From: Paracoccaceae bacterium | GTDB taxonomy: Bacteria > Pseudomonadota > Alphaproteobacteria > Rhodobacterales > Rhodobacteraceae | NCBI GenBank assembly: GCA_947461435.1 | Contig: CANHLE010000015.1 | Coordinates: 1 to 49,021, forward strand | Direction of reading: 5' to 3' | Length of the DNA stretch: 49,021 nucleotides | Part shown: positions 36,111 through 43,589 of the stretch, in pieces | Layout: every line of letters begins with the position of its first letter | How positions within the stretch are numbered: the first letter of the stretch is position 1 | The notes under the pieces: model-generated | Seen by the model: the letters and a program-made list of their open reading frames with translations, nothing else | Told to the model about the DNA's origin: nothing | The model's database searches: none | Translations under genes and position numbers: made by a program

Positions 36111-37295
36111 ATGTCGCAGATCGACGAACGAACATCGAAAACCTATCGATCTGCCGCCCAATGCAACGTCGCAGATCTGGTGGGGCTGACGGCCCGTACA
36201 ACCGTTCTTGCGGATTGGCCCTTGGCAAGCGCTGTACAGAAAAATGTTCTGTTATATGATTGCGCCGCGCTGCGCCCGATGTTGAACGACGCCGCGCAGC
36301 GGCGCACCCTCATGGCCGAATGGTCCGAGGCGATGCGCACCGGCCCTGGTGTTGTTGTGCTAAAACAAGCCGAACCCGATCACGCCATGATTGACCGCAC
36401 CACAGCGCTGTTTTTTGATCTGATCGATCAGCAGAACCGCGCCGGATCTGGGGGCGGTGATCACTTTGCCAAGCCGGGGGCAAATGACCGTATTTGGAAC
36501 AGTCTTGAAAAGCACTGTCTGGCGGATCCGGCCAATTTCGCGCGCTATTATGGAAACCCATTTTTGGCAGCGATATCAGAATCTTGGCTTGGCCCCCATT
36601 CGCAAATGACGGCGCAGCTGAACGTGGTCAACCCTGGCGGGGCGGCACAATCGCCTCACCGTGACTATCATCTTGGCTTTCAGACGGCAGCCGATATTGA
36701 GCGCTATCCGCTGCATGTTCAGCTGTTCTCGCCGCTTTTGACGTTGCAGGGCGCAATCGCCCATGTCGACGCAACGTTGGAAAGCGGCCCAACGCAGTTG
36801 CTGCCGTACAGCCAACTTTGGGATCTTGGCTATCTGGCCATGGGTTTGCCCGAGGTGAAGGCGCATTTTGCCGCCCATTTCGTTCAGGTGCCGCTTGAAA
36901 AAGGGGATATGTTGTTTTTCTCGCCGGCGTTGTTGCATGCGGCAGGGACCAATCACACAAAAGACGTTCGCCGGATGGTGAACCTGTTTCAGGTATCATC
37001 GGCCTATGGCCGCGCCATGGAAACGGTGGACCGCGCCCGAATGGTCAAGGCCTTGTACCCAACCCTTCGTGCGGGGCAAAACGATGGCAGTCTTGACGCT
37101 GATCAAATTGCCAATGCCTTGGCGGCAAGCGCCGAAGGTTACTCTTTCCCCACCAATCTTGATCGCGATCCGCCCTTGGGCGGCATGGCGCCAAAAACCC
37201 AAAAGCAGTTGGTGCTTGAGGCGCTACGTGGAAACTGGGAGTCGGAAGAATTAGCCAAAGCGCTGGATCAGCAAAGTGAAAAGCGGCTGTCCTGA
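36111..37295 (+). CDS. Phytanoyl-CoA dioxygenase (PhyH)-family Fe(II)/2-oxoglutarate oxygenase
   Basis: A 394-residue protein. The iron triad is visible as His183 and Asp185 in AQSPHRDYHLGF and His276 in SPALLHAAGTN; Arg287/288 in KDVRRMVNLFQ would bind 2-oxoglutarate. Family members hydroxylate lipids, osmolytes such as proline or ectoine, and small amino acids. ATG 36111 has GAGGAG 7-12 nt upstream; the longer open frame overlaps the sulfotransferase gene and is not family-like. Same strand as its neighbours with a 76-nt gap. Confidence 0.88.
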   Translation: MSQIDERTSKTYRSAAQCNVADLVGLTARTTVLADWPLASAVQKNVLLYDCAALRPMLNDAAQRRTLMAEWSEAMRTGPGVVVLKQAEPDHAMIDRTTALFFDLIDQQNRAGSGGGDHFAKPGANDRIWNSLEKHCLADPANFARYYGNPFLAAISESWLGPHSQMTAQLNVVNPGGAAQSPHRDYHLGFQTAADIERYPLHVQLFSPLLTLQGAIAHVDATLESGPTQLLPYSQLWDLGYLAMGLPEVKAHFAAHFVQVPLEKGDMLFFSPALLHAAGTNHTKDVRRMVNLFQVSSAYGRAMETVDRARMVKALYPTLRAGQNDGSLDADQIANALAASAEGYSFPTNLDRDPPLGGMAPKTQKQLVLEALRGNWESEELAKALDQQSEKRLS

Positions 37296-37361
37296 CAGAT
37301 CTGGACCCGGACAGCCGTCAGGCGCATGATCCGGCTTAGAAAATCATTGAAAGGGCCAATC

Positions 37362-38198
37362 ATGTCGCACCCCGCCTTCACCGCCGGACAGACTGCAGTT
37401 ATCTCTGGCGCCGCATCGGGGATCGGGCTGGCCGCCGCCAAGGCACTTGCCGCACGCGGAATGGCCATCGCGCTTCTTGACCTGCCCGGCGAAAGACTGA
37501 CCGCCGCCCAATCGGCGATCGAAGGTTTGGGCGGAACAAGTCTGGCCATCGGTCTGGATGTTTCTGACGCTGCCGCCTATGCCGCCGCCGCAGCGCAAGT
37601 GGCGCGCCAAATGCCGGCCGTGACTTTCCTGATGAACAATGCCGGAATGGGCGTTCCCTCGTCTACATTGACAGATGCCGCTGCCTGGGCGCGCACTTTG
37701 GGAACAAATCTTTGGGGCGTGATCAATGGCACGCAAAGCTTTGCGCCTGCGATGCTTGCACAGGGGTTGCCCGGGATAATCGTCAACACGGGTTCAAAGC
37801 AGGGCATCACCACGCCGCCCGGAAACCCGGCCTATAACGTGTCAAAGGCTGGCGTAAAGTCTTTCACAGAGGCGCTTGCGCATGAACTGCGCACCCAGGA
37901 AGGCGCTCAGGTTTCCGCCCATCTGATGATCCCCGGATGGGTGCATACCGGTATGACGGCCGCACAAGGCGCCCCAAAACCATCGGGCGCCTGGAGCGCA
38001 GATCAGGCCGTCAATTTCATGCTGGCCGCCTTGGAACGGGGCGATTTCTATATTCTGTGCCCTGACAACGATGTTTCGCGTGGGCTGGATGAAAAGCGCA
38101 TCGCCTGGGCGGCGGGCGATTTGATTGAAAACCGCCCCGCCCTATCTCGCTGGCATCCAGATTATGCGCAGGCGTTCAAAGACTATCTGGATAGCTAG
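37362..38198 (+). CDS. Short-chain dehydrogenase/reductase
   Basis: A 278-residue classical SDR: NAD(P) loop AVISGAASGIGLAAAKALA (TGxxxGxG type with Ser in place of Thr), FLMNNAGMG (NNAG), catalytic Ser in VNTGSKQG, and YNVSKAG (YxxxK). ATG 37362 is preferred since AAGGG lies 8 nt upstream and the fold starts directly after it. Last gene of the aminotransferase-sulfotransferase-PhyH-SDR series and may oxidise the hydroxylated product; that is inference. Confidence 0.92.
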   Translation: MSHPAFTAGQTAVISGAASGIGLAAAKALAARGMAIALLDLPGERLTAAQSAIEGLGGTSLAIGLDVSDAAAYAAAAAQVARQMPAVTFLMNNAGMGVPSSTLTDAAAWARTLGTNLWGVINGTQSFAPAMLAQGLPGIIVNTGSKQGITTPPGNPAYNVSKAGVKSFTEALAHELRTQEGAQVSAHLMIPGWVHTGMTAAQGAPKPSGAWSADQAVNFMLAALERGDFYILCPDNDVSRGLDEKRIAWAAGDLIENRPALSRWHPDYAQAFKDYLDS

Positions 38199-38224
38199 AC
38201 TCTACAAGTATGCGACGCCACCCA

Positions 38225-38257
38225 TAGATTTTCTTGTTACGTCAAGCACAAAATCTA
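38225..38257. other. Stem-loop downstream of the SDR gene
   Basis: TAGATTTT (38225-38232) pairs fully with AAAATCTA (38250-38257), with an inner CTTG/CAAG pair (38233-38236, 38243-38246) and a CAC bulge. It begins 26 nt after the SDR stop; no T-tract follows. It may be a transcript 3' end element. Confidence 0.55.
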
Positions 38258-38285
38258 GTAGGTCACATAGATAATCGAGTTGAAA

Positions 38286-38317
38286 ATGACCGGAACTGTT
38301 GGCACAGTTCCGGTCAT
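38286..38317. other. Perfect 13-bp stem-loop abutting the 5' end of the tRNA
   Basis: ATGACCGGAACTG (38286-38298), loop TTGGCA, CAGTTCCGGTCAT (38305-38317). All 13 pairs are Watson-Crick. The last base is directly next to the first base of the tRNA acceptor stem at 38318. No T-tract. Confidence 0.85.
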
Positions 38318-38418
38318 GGTCGTGTGGCAGAGCGGTTATTGCGCCGGACTGTTAATCCGAGGCGGGGATAGGTGATCAGCCGGAGCCCCCGCGGGTTCGA
38401 ATCCCGTCACGATCGCCA
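38318..38418 (+). tRNA. Unusual long-variable-arm tRNA with GUU (Asn) anticodon
   Basis: A 101-nt cloverleaf with encoded CCA. Acceptor GGTCGTG (38318-38324) pairs with CACGATC (38408-38414, one G-T); the D-stem has only GCA/TGC (38327-38329, 38340-38342) as in type II tRNAs. Anticodon stem CCGGA/TCCGA (27-43 is C-A) with loop CTGTTAA and anticodon GTT at 38351-38353. The variable region is 30 nt (38361-38390), with GGGG/CCCC able to close it. T-arm GCGGG-TTCGAAT-CCCGT; discriminator G38415; CCA 38416-38418. Ordinary bacterial tRNA-Asn has a 5-nt variable loop, so this may be a serine-like body with an Asn anticodon, a divergent tRNA-Asn, or a tRNA-like RNA. Confidence 0.75.
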
Positions 38419-38420
38419 CG

Positions 38421-38450
38421 TCTGGACCCTGCCTACATGCAGGGTCCAGA
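38421..38450. other. Perfect 12-bp stem-loop just after the tRNA
   Basis: TCTGGACCCTGC (38421-38432), loop CTACAT, GCAGGGTCCAGA (38439-38450), starting 3 nt after the tRNA CCA. No T-tract follows (TAGTCTAACA), so it is not a standard intrinsic terminator, though it may mark the tRNA 3' end. Confidence 0.8.
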
Positions 38451-38464
38451 TAGTCTAACAAACT

Positions 38465-38483
38465 GGATTCCCTTAGAGAATCC
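38465..38483. other. Short stem-loop between the tRNA and argG
   Basis: GGATTC (38465-38470) and GAATCC (38478-38483) with a 7-nt loop. Six perfect pairs; weaker than its neighbours. Confidence 0.45.
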
Positions 38484-38535
38484 CTAAAATATCAGAAACC
38501 TGAATAAAATTGTGGATAGAAATCCGAAGGGTAGT

Positions 38536-38562
38536 CAAAACGGAACAACAGTTCTCGTTTTG
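38536..38562. terminator. Stem-loop at the 3' end of argG, possible terminator
   Basis: CAAAACGGAAC (38536-38546), loop AACA, GTTC-T-CGTTTTG (38551-38562): eleven pairs with one bulged T, 21 nt beyond the argG stop on the minus strand. The arm ends in A/T runs but no clean T-tract follows. Confidence 0.45.
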
Positions 38563-38583
38563 TTAGTGACTGCAAACAACGAA

Positions 38584-39816
38584 TCAGCCCTTTTTGGCAA
38601 CCCGCGCGTTGCGCGTCGCGATAAGCTTCAGCCGCAACGCGTTCAGCCGAATAAAGCCTGCTGCATCTTTCTGATCATACGCGCCGGCATCTTCTTCGAA
38701 AGTCACATGCTTTTCGCTGTATAGCGAATGTTCTGACCACCGCGCCACGGTACGTGCACAGCCCTTGTACAGCTTGACCCGCACGGTCCCGCTGACATGT
38801 TCTTGGCTTTTGTCGATCAAGGCTTGCAGCATTTCGCGTTCGGGCGAGAACCAGAAACCGTTATAGATCAGTTCTGCATAGCGCGGCATGATGCTGTCTT
38901 TCAGATGGCCTGCGCCGGCATCCAGCGTGATCTGTTCAATACCCCGGTGCGCCTCTAGCAAGATCGTCCCGCCCGGGGTTTCGTAAACGCCGCGCGATTT
39001 CATCCCGACAAAGCGATTTTCAACCAGATCCAAAACACCCACGCCATGTTTTGCGCCCAATTCGTTCAGCTTGGTCAGCAACGTAGCGGGTGACATGGCT
39101 TGGCCGTCGATGGCCACCGCGTCGCCGCGTTCAAAGGTGATTTCCACCATCTCGGCCAAGTCGGGGGCTTGCTCGACCGGGGTGACGCGCTGGTACACAT
39201 AGTCCGGGGCTTCTTCCGCCGGATTTTCCAGCACTTTGCCTTCAGAGGAGGTGTGCAGCAAATTGGCGTCCACGCTGAACGGGGCCTCGCCGCGTTTATC
39301 TTTGGCGATCGGAATCTGGTTCGCTTCGGCATAAGCCAAAAGCTGTGTGCGCGATTGCAAAGACCATTCGCGCCATGGCGCAATCACCCGCAGATGCGGG
39401 TTCAAAGCAAGGGCGGAAAGCTCAAAGCGAACCTGATCATTGCCTTTTCCGGTTGCACCATGTGCCACCGCGTCGGCGCCGGTTTCTTCGGCGATTTCGA
39501 CCAGCCGCTTGGCAATCAAGGGCCGGGCGATCGAGGTGCCCAGAAGATACAGCCCTTCGTACAGCGCATTCGCACGGAACATCGGGAAGACAAAATCGCG
39601 GACAAACTCTTCGCGGACATCTTCAATATGAATATTCTCAGGCTTTATCCCCAACAGCACCGCTTTGGCCCGCGCTGGCTCCAGCTCTTCTCCCTGACCA
39701 AGGTCAGCGGTAAAGGTGATCACCTCACAGTCGTATTCATTTTGCAGCCATTTCAGGATGATCGAGGTGTCGAGTCCGCCCGAATAGGCAAGGACGACTT
39801 TCTTGGGCTTGGTCAT
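38584..39816 (-). CDS. argG: Argininosuccinate synthase
   Basis: A 410-residue enzyme joining citrulline and aspartate with ATP in arginine synthesis. ATP pyrophosphatase loop [16 protein letters not shown] (residues 9-24), [14 protein letters not shown] binding citrulline and aspartate, and [14 protein letters not shown]-like conserved helix in the form ERGMLQ... region near the C-terminus ([24 protein letters not shown]). Length is normal for the ArgG type 1 subfamily. Read leftward, with the structured tRNA locus beyond its stop. Confidence 0.96.
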   Translation of the reverse strand: MTKPKKVVLAYSGGLDTSIILKWLQNEYDCEVITFTADLGQGEELEPARAKAVLLGIKPENIHIEDVREEFVRDFVFPMFRANALYEGLYLLGTSIARPLIAKRLVEIAEETGADAVAHGATGKGNDQVRFELSALALNPHLRVIAPWREWSLQSRTQLLAYAEANQIPIAKDKRGEAPFSVDANLLHTSSEGKVLENPAEEAPDYVYQRVTPVEQAPDLAEMVEITFERGDAVAIDGQAMSPATLLTKLNELGAKHGVGVLDLVENRFVGMKSRGVYETPGGTILLEAHRGIEQITLDAGAGHLKDSIMPRYAELIYNGFWFSPEREMLQALIDKSQEHVSGTVRVKLYKGCARTVARWSEHSLYSEKHVTFEEDAGAYDQKDAAGFIRLNALRLKLIATRNARVAKKG

Positions 39817-40061
39817 GGCAAGGCTCCATCGCGGTTTCGCGTCGCGATATCGGGAAATGACGCCAAGGGCAAGGGAAGCGCACAGATGCCATTACAATCG
39901 GCCCCACAGCGCGCCTGCTTGTGACGGGCGATACATGAAAGGTATTTTCTTGGCGAAAGACCTGCTTTTCGCCTGATTTCATGACAGCACCTTCTGGACA
40001 GACGACCAAAAAGCCCCCCTTGATGGGGCGCTTGGTGACTGGCAGGGGAAGGCCCATAAGG

Positions 40062-41309
40062 ATGAAAGAATTTGCGATGGCCGCGCGTGCGACCACGCGT
40101 GCCTTGCGGGATTTGTTTCCGCGCACGCCCCTGCAAAAGAATGAATTTCTGTCGCGCCGTTATGCGGCCGAAATTTGGCTGAAGCGCGAGGATCTGTCGC
40201 CTGTGCGAAGCTATAAACTGCGGGGGGCGTATAATGCGATGCGCAAGGTTCGTGCCGTCAGCCCCGATCAGCGCCATTTCGTCTGCGCTTCTGCGGGAAA
40301 TCACGCGCAGGGTGTGGCCTTTGCCTGCCATCATTTCGGCGTGCTTGGAACAATCTTCATGCCGGTCACCACGCCCCAGCAAAAGATTGACAAGACGCGC
40401 ACCTTTGGGGGCGCCGATGTGAAAATCGTTCTGACGGGGGATTACTTTGATCAAACGCTCTTGGCCGCGCAAAAATATTGTGCCGACGAAGGCGCGCATT
40501 TTTTGTCACCCTTTGACGATGAGGATGTGATCGAAGGCCAAGCAAGTGTTGGGGTGGAACTGCTGGATCAATTGGGCCGTGCCCCTGATTTGGTGATTTT
40601 GCCGGTGGGCGGAGGTGGGCTTTCGGCGGGCGTCACCTCGTTCTTGCGGCAAGAGGCGCCTCAAACCGCCTATCGATTTGTCGAACCTCGGGGTGGGGCA
40701 AGTCTGACGGCAGCCTTGCAGGCGCAGGGGCCAGTCAAACTGCCAACGATCAACAGCTTTGTTGATGGTGCAGCGGTCGCGCGCTTGGGCGACAAGACCT
40801 ATGCCAGGTTAAACTGGGTGAAACCCGAAGAAGTGCTTTTGGCCCCCGAAGACAGAATTTGCGTGACCATGCTGCAAATGCTGAATGTCGAAGGGATCGT
40901 TTTGGAACCAGCGGGCGCATTGTCTGTGGATGTTTTGCCGGAATTGGCCGATCTGATTGCCGGAAAGACCGTCGTCTGTGTGACCTCTGGCGGCAACTTT
41001 GATTTTGAACGCTTGCCTGAAGTCAAAGAGCGCGCCCAGCGCTATTCGGGCGTCAAAAAATACTTTATCCTGCGTATGCCGCAGCGGCCTGGGGCGCTGC
41101 GCGATTTTCTTGAAATGCTTGGCCCTGACGATGATATTGCGCGTTTTGAATACCTCAAGAAATCGGCCCGAAACTTCGGCTCTGTCTTGATCGGCATTGA
41201 AACCAAAGACGCGGCAAACTTCGAACGCCTCTTTGCCAAACTGGACGTTGCGGCCTTTGCCTATAGGGATATCACCAACGACGACATCTTGTCAGAATTC
41301 CTGATTTGA
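40062..41309 (+). CDS. ilvA: Threonine ammonia-lyase (threonine dehydratase)
   Basis: A 415-residue PLP enzyme making 2-oxobutanoate from threonine for isoleucine synthesis. PLP Lys in SPVRSYKLRGAYNAM, cofactor loop SAGNHAQGVAFAC, phosphate loop VGGGGLSAGV. The last 90 residues (KKYFILRMPQRPGALRDFLEML onward) form a single ACT-like regulatory domain, giving the shorter form of IlvA. ATG 40062 has AGGGGAAGG about 9 nt upstream; ATG 39981 is in frame but lies in sequence without family similarity. A 7-bp hairpin GGCGAAA/TTTCGCC (39952-39973) precedes it. Its 3' end overlaps the HPt gene by 18 nt. Confidence 0.93.
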   Translation: MKEFAMAARATTRALRDLFPRTPLQKNEFLSRRYAAEIWLKREDLSPVRSYKLRGAYNAMRKVRAVSPDQRHFVCASAGNHAQGVAFACHHFGVLGTIFMPVTTPQQKIDKTRTFGGADVKIVLTGDYFDQTLLAAQKYCADEGAHFLSPFDDEDVIEGQASVGVELLDQLGRAPDLVILPVGGGGLSAGVTSFLRQEAPQTAYRFVEPRGGASLTAALQAQGPVKLPTINSFVDGAAVARLGDKTYARLNWVKPEEVLLAPEDRICVTMLQMLNVEGIVLEPAGALSVDVLPELADLIAGKTVVCVTSGGNFDFERLPEVKERAQRYSGVKKYFILRMPQRPGALRDFLEMLGPDDDIARFEYLKKSARNFGSVLIGIETKDAANFERLFAKLDVAAFAYRDITNDDILSEFLI

Positions 41310-41639
41310 TCCGGCCACCATCATCTGCCCTCGACCCGATTGAAAGGCCGATTTTGACACGTCATAGGCCGTTTTGATCTGAACGATGTCGATCAGGGTG
41401 GCACCGCTTGCGGCGGTCTTTTCGCCGACTTGGCACAGCCGCGCCAACTCGCGAAACCCCAGATTCAAGGCACTACCCTTCAAAAAGTGCAGCGCTGATT
41501 CCAAGGCCGTTGCTGATTGGGCTGCTGACAGTTGTTCGACAGCATCGTCCGCCTCTTCAAGAAACAGCAGCGCCACTTCGTCGAAACTGTCTGGGCCAAT
41601 TTCATCACGCAATTCAATGACTCTGGCCCAATCTATCAT
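41292..41639 (-). CDS. Single-domain histidine phosphotransfer (HPt) protein
   Basis: A 115-residue all-helical protein whose core is ALESALHFLKGSALNLGFRELARLCQ; His51 in HFLKGSA (HxxKG) is the phosphate acceptor and Lys54-Gly55 follow as in other HPt domains. It would relay phosphate between a sensor kinase and a receiver domain. It is divergent from, and 155 bp from, a REC-PP2C phosphatase gene whose receiver could be its partner. The final 18 nt overlap ilvA. Confidence 0.88.
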   Translation of the reverse strand: MIDWARVIELRDEIGPDSFDEVALLFLEEADDAVEQLSAAQSATALESALHFLKGSALNLGFRELARLCQVGEKTAASGATLIDIVQIKTAYDVSKSAFQSGRGQMMVAGSNQEF

Positions 41640-41794
41640 GAATCCGTCCCGCCATGTCGCCCAAAACTGATCAGAAATCTGGCTGGCGCTGGTTAAGATG
41701 AAGTAACCACAGCAACACGCCTTTATTCAACTTTTAAGGTTCATCGGCCATTAATTCTCTTGGTTCAGATCTGTCGACCAAGGAGGACCAACCC

Positions 41795-43084
41795 TTGGCC
41801 ACGCCATCACGATTGAACCGCAAAACACAGACGACCCAGCCCCTTCCAGAGGCGCCTCCGGAGATTTTGGTTGTTGACGACAGCAAGGCTCAGCGCCGCG
41901 TTTTGGCGCTGCAGTTGGAACGGTGGGGGTACCGTGTGACAGAGGCGTCTTCGGGCGAGGATGCAATGGCCCTTATGGCCAACCAAAGCTTTGGTCTGGT
42001 TCTGTCCGACTGGATGATGCCCGGTATGTCTGGGCTAGAGTTTTGCAAGGCGTTCAGGGCTTTACCGCGCGAAGGCTACAGCTACTTCATCCTCTTGACC
42101 TCCAAATCCGAGAAGGCAGAAGTTGCGGATGGCCTTGAAAACGGCGCGGATGATTTTTTATCGAAACCCGTGAATTTCGACGAACTCCGCGCGCGTTTGC
42201 GCGCAGGAGAGCGCATTTTGTCGATGCAAAGCGAGCTGGTCGAAAAAAACCGGATGATCGGCGCCACACTGGATGAGTTGCAAAAGATTTATGATTCTCT
42301 TGACCGCGATCTGATCGAAGCTCGCAAGTTGCAGCAAACCTTGGTTCGGGATCGATTCCGCGACTATGGCGCTGGGCATGCCTCCTTGATGTTACGGCCC
42401 TCTGGGCATGTTGGCGGTGACCTCGTGGGCAGTTTTCCGATCGATCCGCAGCGCGTTGCGGTCTATTCTGTCGATGTCTCTGGGCATGGGGTTGCATCGG
42501 CCATGATGACAGCGCGCCTTGCAGGACTGCTGTCAGGATCGTCACCAGACCAAAATATAGCGCTGCGCCAAATGCCAGACGGTTCGCGCGGCGCATGGTC
42601 ACCCGAAGAGGTTGCGGCGCGTTTGAACCGGGTAATGCTGGACGATATGCAGGTCGACCAATATTTCACTATGGCCTATGCAGAGATTGACCTGACCTCG
42701 GGTCATACCAAGATGGTGCAGGCGGGGCACCCCTTTCCGGTTTTGCTATCGCCATCGGGTCAAACCCGCATCTTGGGCGAAGGCGGAATGCCGATCGGTC
42801 TGATCGATGGTGCCGACTACAGTCTTACCGAGTTCTGGCTGCAACCGGGGGATCGGCTGGTCATTCTGTCTGATGGCATATCAGAATGTCCTGACCCAAA
42901 TGATGTAGAACTTGGTGTGCAAGGCGTTCAGGATCTGCTGGTCAAAAATGCTGAACTGCGCAGCCCGGCCTTGCTGGAAGCGTTGATCTGGGATCTTGCC
43001 GAATATTCCGGTCGTGACGAGTTCCCCGATGATGTGTCGGGTCTTATCTTTGACTACACTGGCAATGCCTTACCTTCTGCTTAG
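41795..43084 (+). CDS. Response-regulator PP2C (SpoIIE/RsbU-type) phosphatase
   Basis: A 429-residue protein. Residues 22-138 form a receiver domain (ILVVDDS, phosphoacceptor Asp72 in LSDWMMPG, Lys124 in LSKPVNF). A coiled-coil linker runs from about 139 to 180 (MQSELVEKNRMIGATLDELQKIYDSLDRDLIEARKLQQ). The rest is a PP2C phosphatase with metal Asp residues in GGDLVGSF, VDVSGHGVASA, ILSDGISE and DDVSGLIF. Start is TTG 41795, supported by AGGAGG (41781-41786) 8 nt upstream. It resembles RbaY of Rhodobacter capsulatus, which acts in an RsbVW-like partner switch; that parallel is inference. Confidence 0.92.
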   Translation: MATPSRLNRKTQTTQPLPEAPPEILVVDDSKAQRRVLALQLERWGYRVTEASSGEDAMALMANQSFGLVLSDWMMPGMSGLEFCKAFRALPREGYSYFILLTSKSEKAEVADGLENGADDFLSKPVNFDELRARLRAGERILSMQSELVEKNRMIGATLDELQKIYDSLDRDLIEARKLQQTLVRDRFRDYGAGHASLMLRPSGHVGGDLVGSFPIDPQRVAVYSVDVSGHGVASAMMTARLAGLLSGSSPDQNIALRQMPDGSRGAWSPEEVAARLNRVMLDDMQVDQYFTMAYAEIDLTSGHTKMVQAGHPFPVLLSPSGQTRILGEGGMPIGLIDGADYSLTEFWLQPGDRLVILSDGISECPDPNDVELGVQGVQDLLVKNAELRSPALLEALIWDLAEYSGRDEFPDDVSGLIFDYTGNALPSA

Positions 43085-43513
43085 GATTTGGCGCAGCATT
43101 TCGCGATCACCTTCGCCGCCCAACAGGGAGGCGGCCTCCTGCGCGGCCATCCAGACAGCGCTGTGACCGGCTTCTGTCGGTTCCGACAGGCGTAAAACGG
43201 GCCGTGCCAAATAGATCGTACAGACCTTTTCGGCCCAAAACCCATATTCGGGCATGTAGGTAAACCGCCGATAGGTGCCAATCCGCTTGGGTGATCCGAT
43301 GTGCCAGCCCGTTTCTTCCATAACCTCGCGGTGAAGGGCGGCGATGGGGTGTTCGCCCTTGTCGATTCCGCCGCCGGGCAGTTGGTACTCGGGCACCGGG
43401 CTTTGTTGAAACGTTGTCAAAATGGCGTCGCCATCCAACAGTACGGCATAAACCCCCGGCCTGCGCCGATAGATTTCGCCGGATTTCACCGGCTCTCCGA
43501 AGCGTCTGATCAT
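43070..43513 (-). CDS. Nudix hydrolase
   Basis: A 147-residue protein with the Nudix box PGGGIDKGEHPIAALHREVMEETGW (GX5EX7REUXEEXGU). Substrate unknown; it lacks the CoA-pyrophosphatase prefix of the Nudix gene at 44572. Its 3' end overlaps the phosphatase gene by 15 nt in a tail-to-tail arrangement. Confidence 0.88.
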   Translation of the reverse strand: MIRRFGEPVKSGEIYRRRPGVYAVLLDGDAILTTFQQSPVPEYQLPGGGIDKGEHPIAALHREVMEETGWHIGSPKRIGTYRRFTYMPEYGFWAEKVCTIYLARPVLRLSEPTEAGHSAVWMAAQEAASLLGGEGDREMLRQILSRR

Positions 43514-43522
43514 TTTTCCCCC

Positions 43523-43550
43523 TTGGAGCGGTGGTTGCTCTGCCTATATA
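43523..43550 (+). promoter_or_regulatory. Probable promoter of hslO
   Basis: TTGGAG (43523-43528), a 16-nt spacer and TATATA (43545-43550), 39 nt before the hslO ATG. A good -10 in a 76-bp divergent gap. Confidence 0.5.
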
Positions 43551-43589
43551 GGCGCGGTATGCCAAGTTTGGCACTTTCAGGAAACCCCT

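Noticed and set aside
38511-38519. TGTGGATAG as a DnaA box
   Set aside because: A single near-match in a gap that is not flanked by origin-type genes and is far from the parS cluster.
39952-39973. GGCGAAA/TTTCGCC hairpin before ilvA as a riboswitch or attenuator
   Set aside because: Only seven pairs, no leader peptide rich in Ile/Val/Leu/Thr, and no known riboswitch features.
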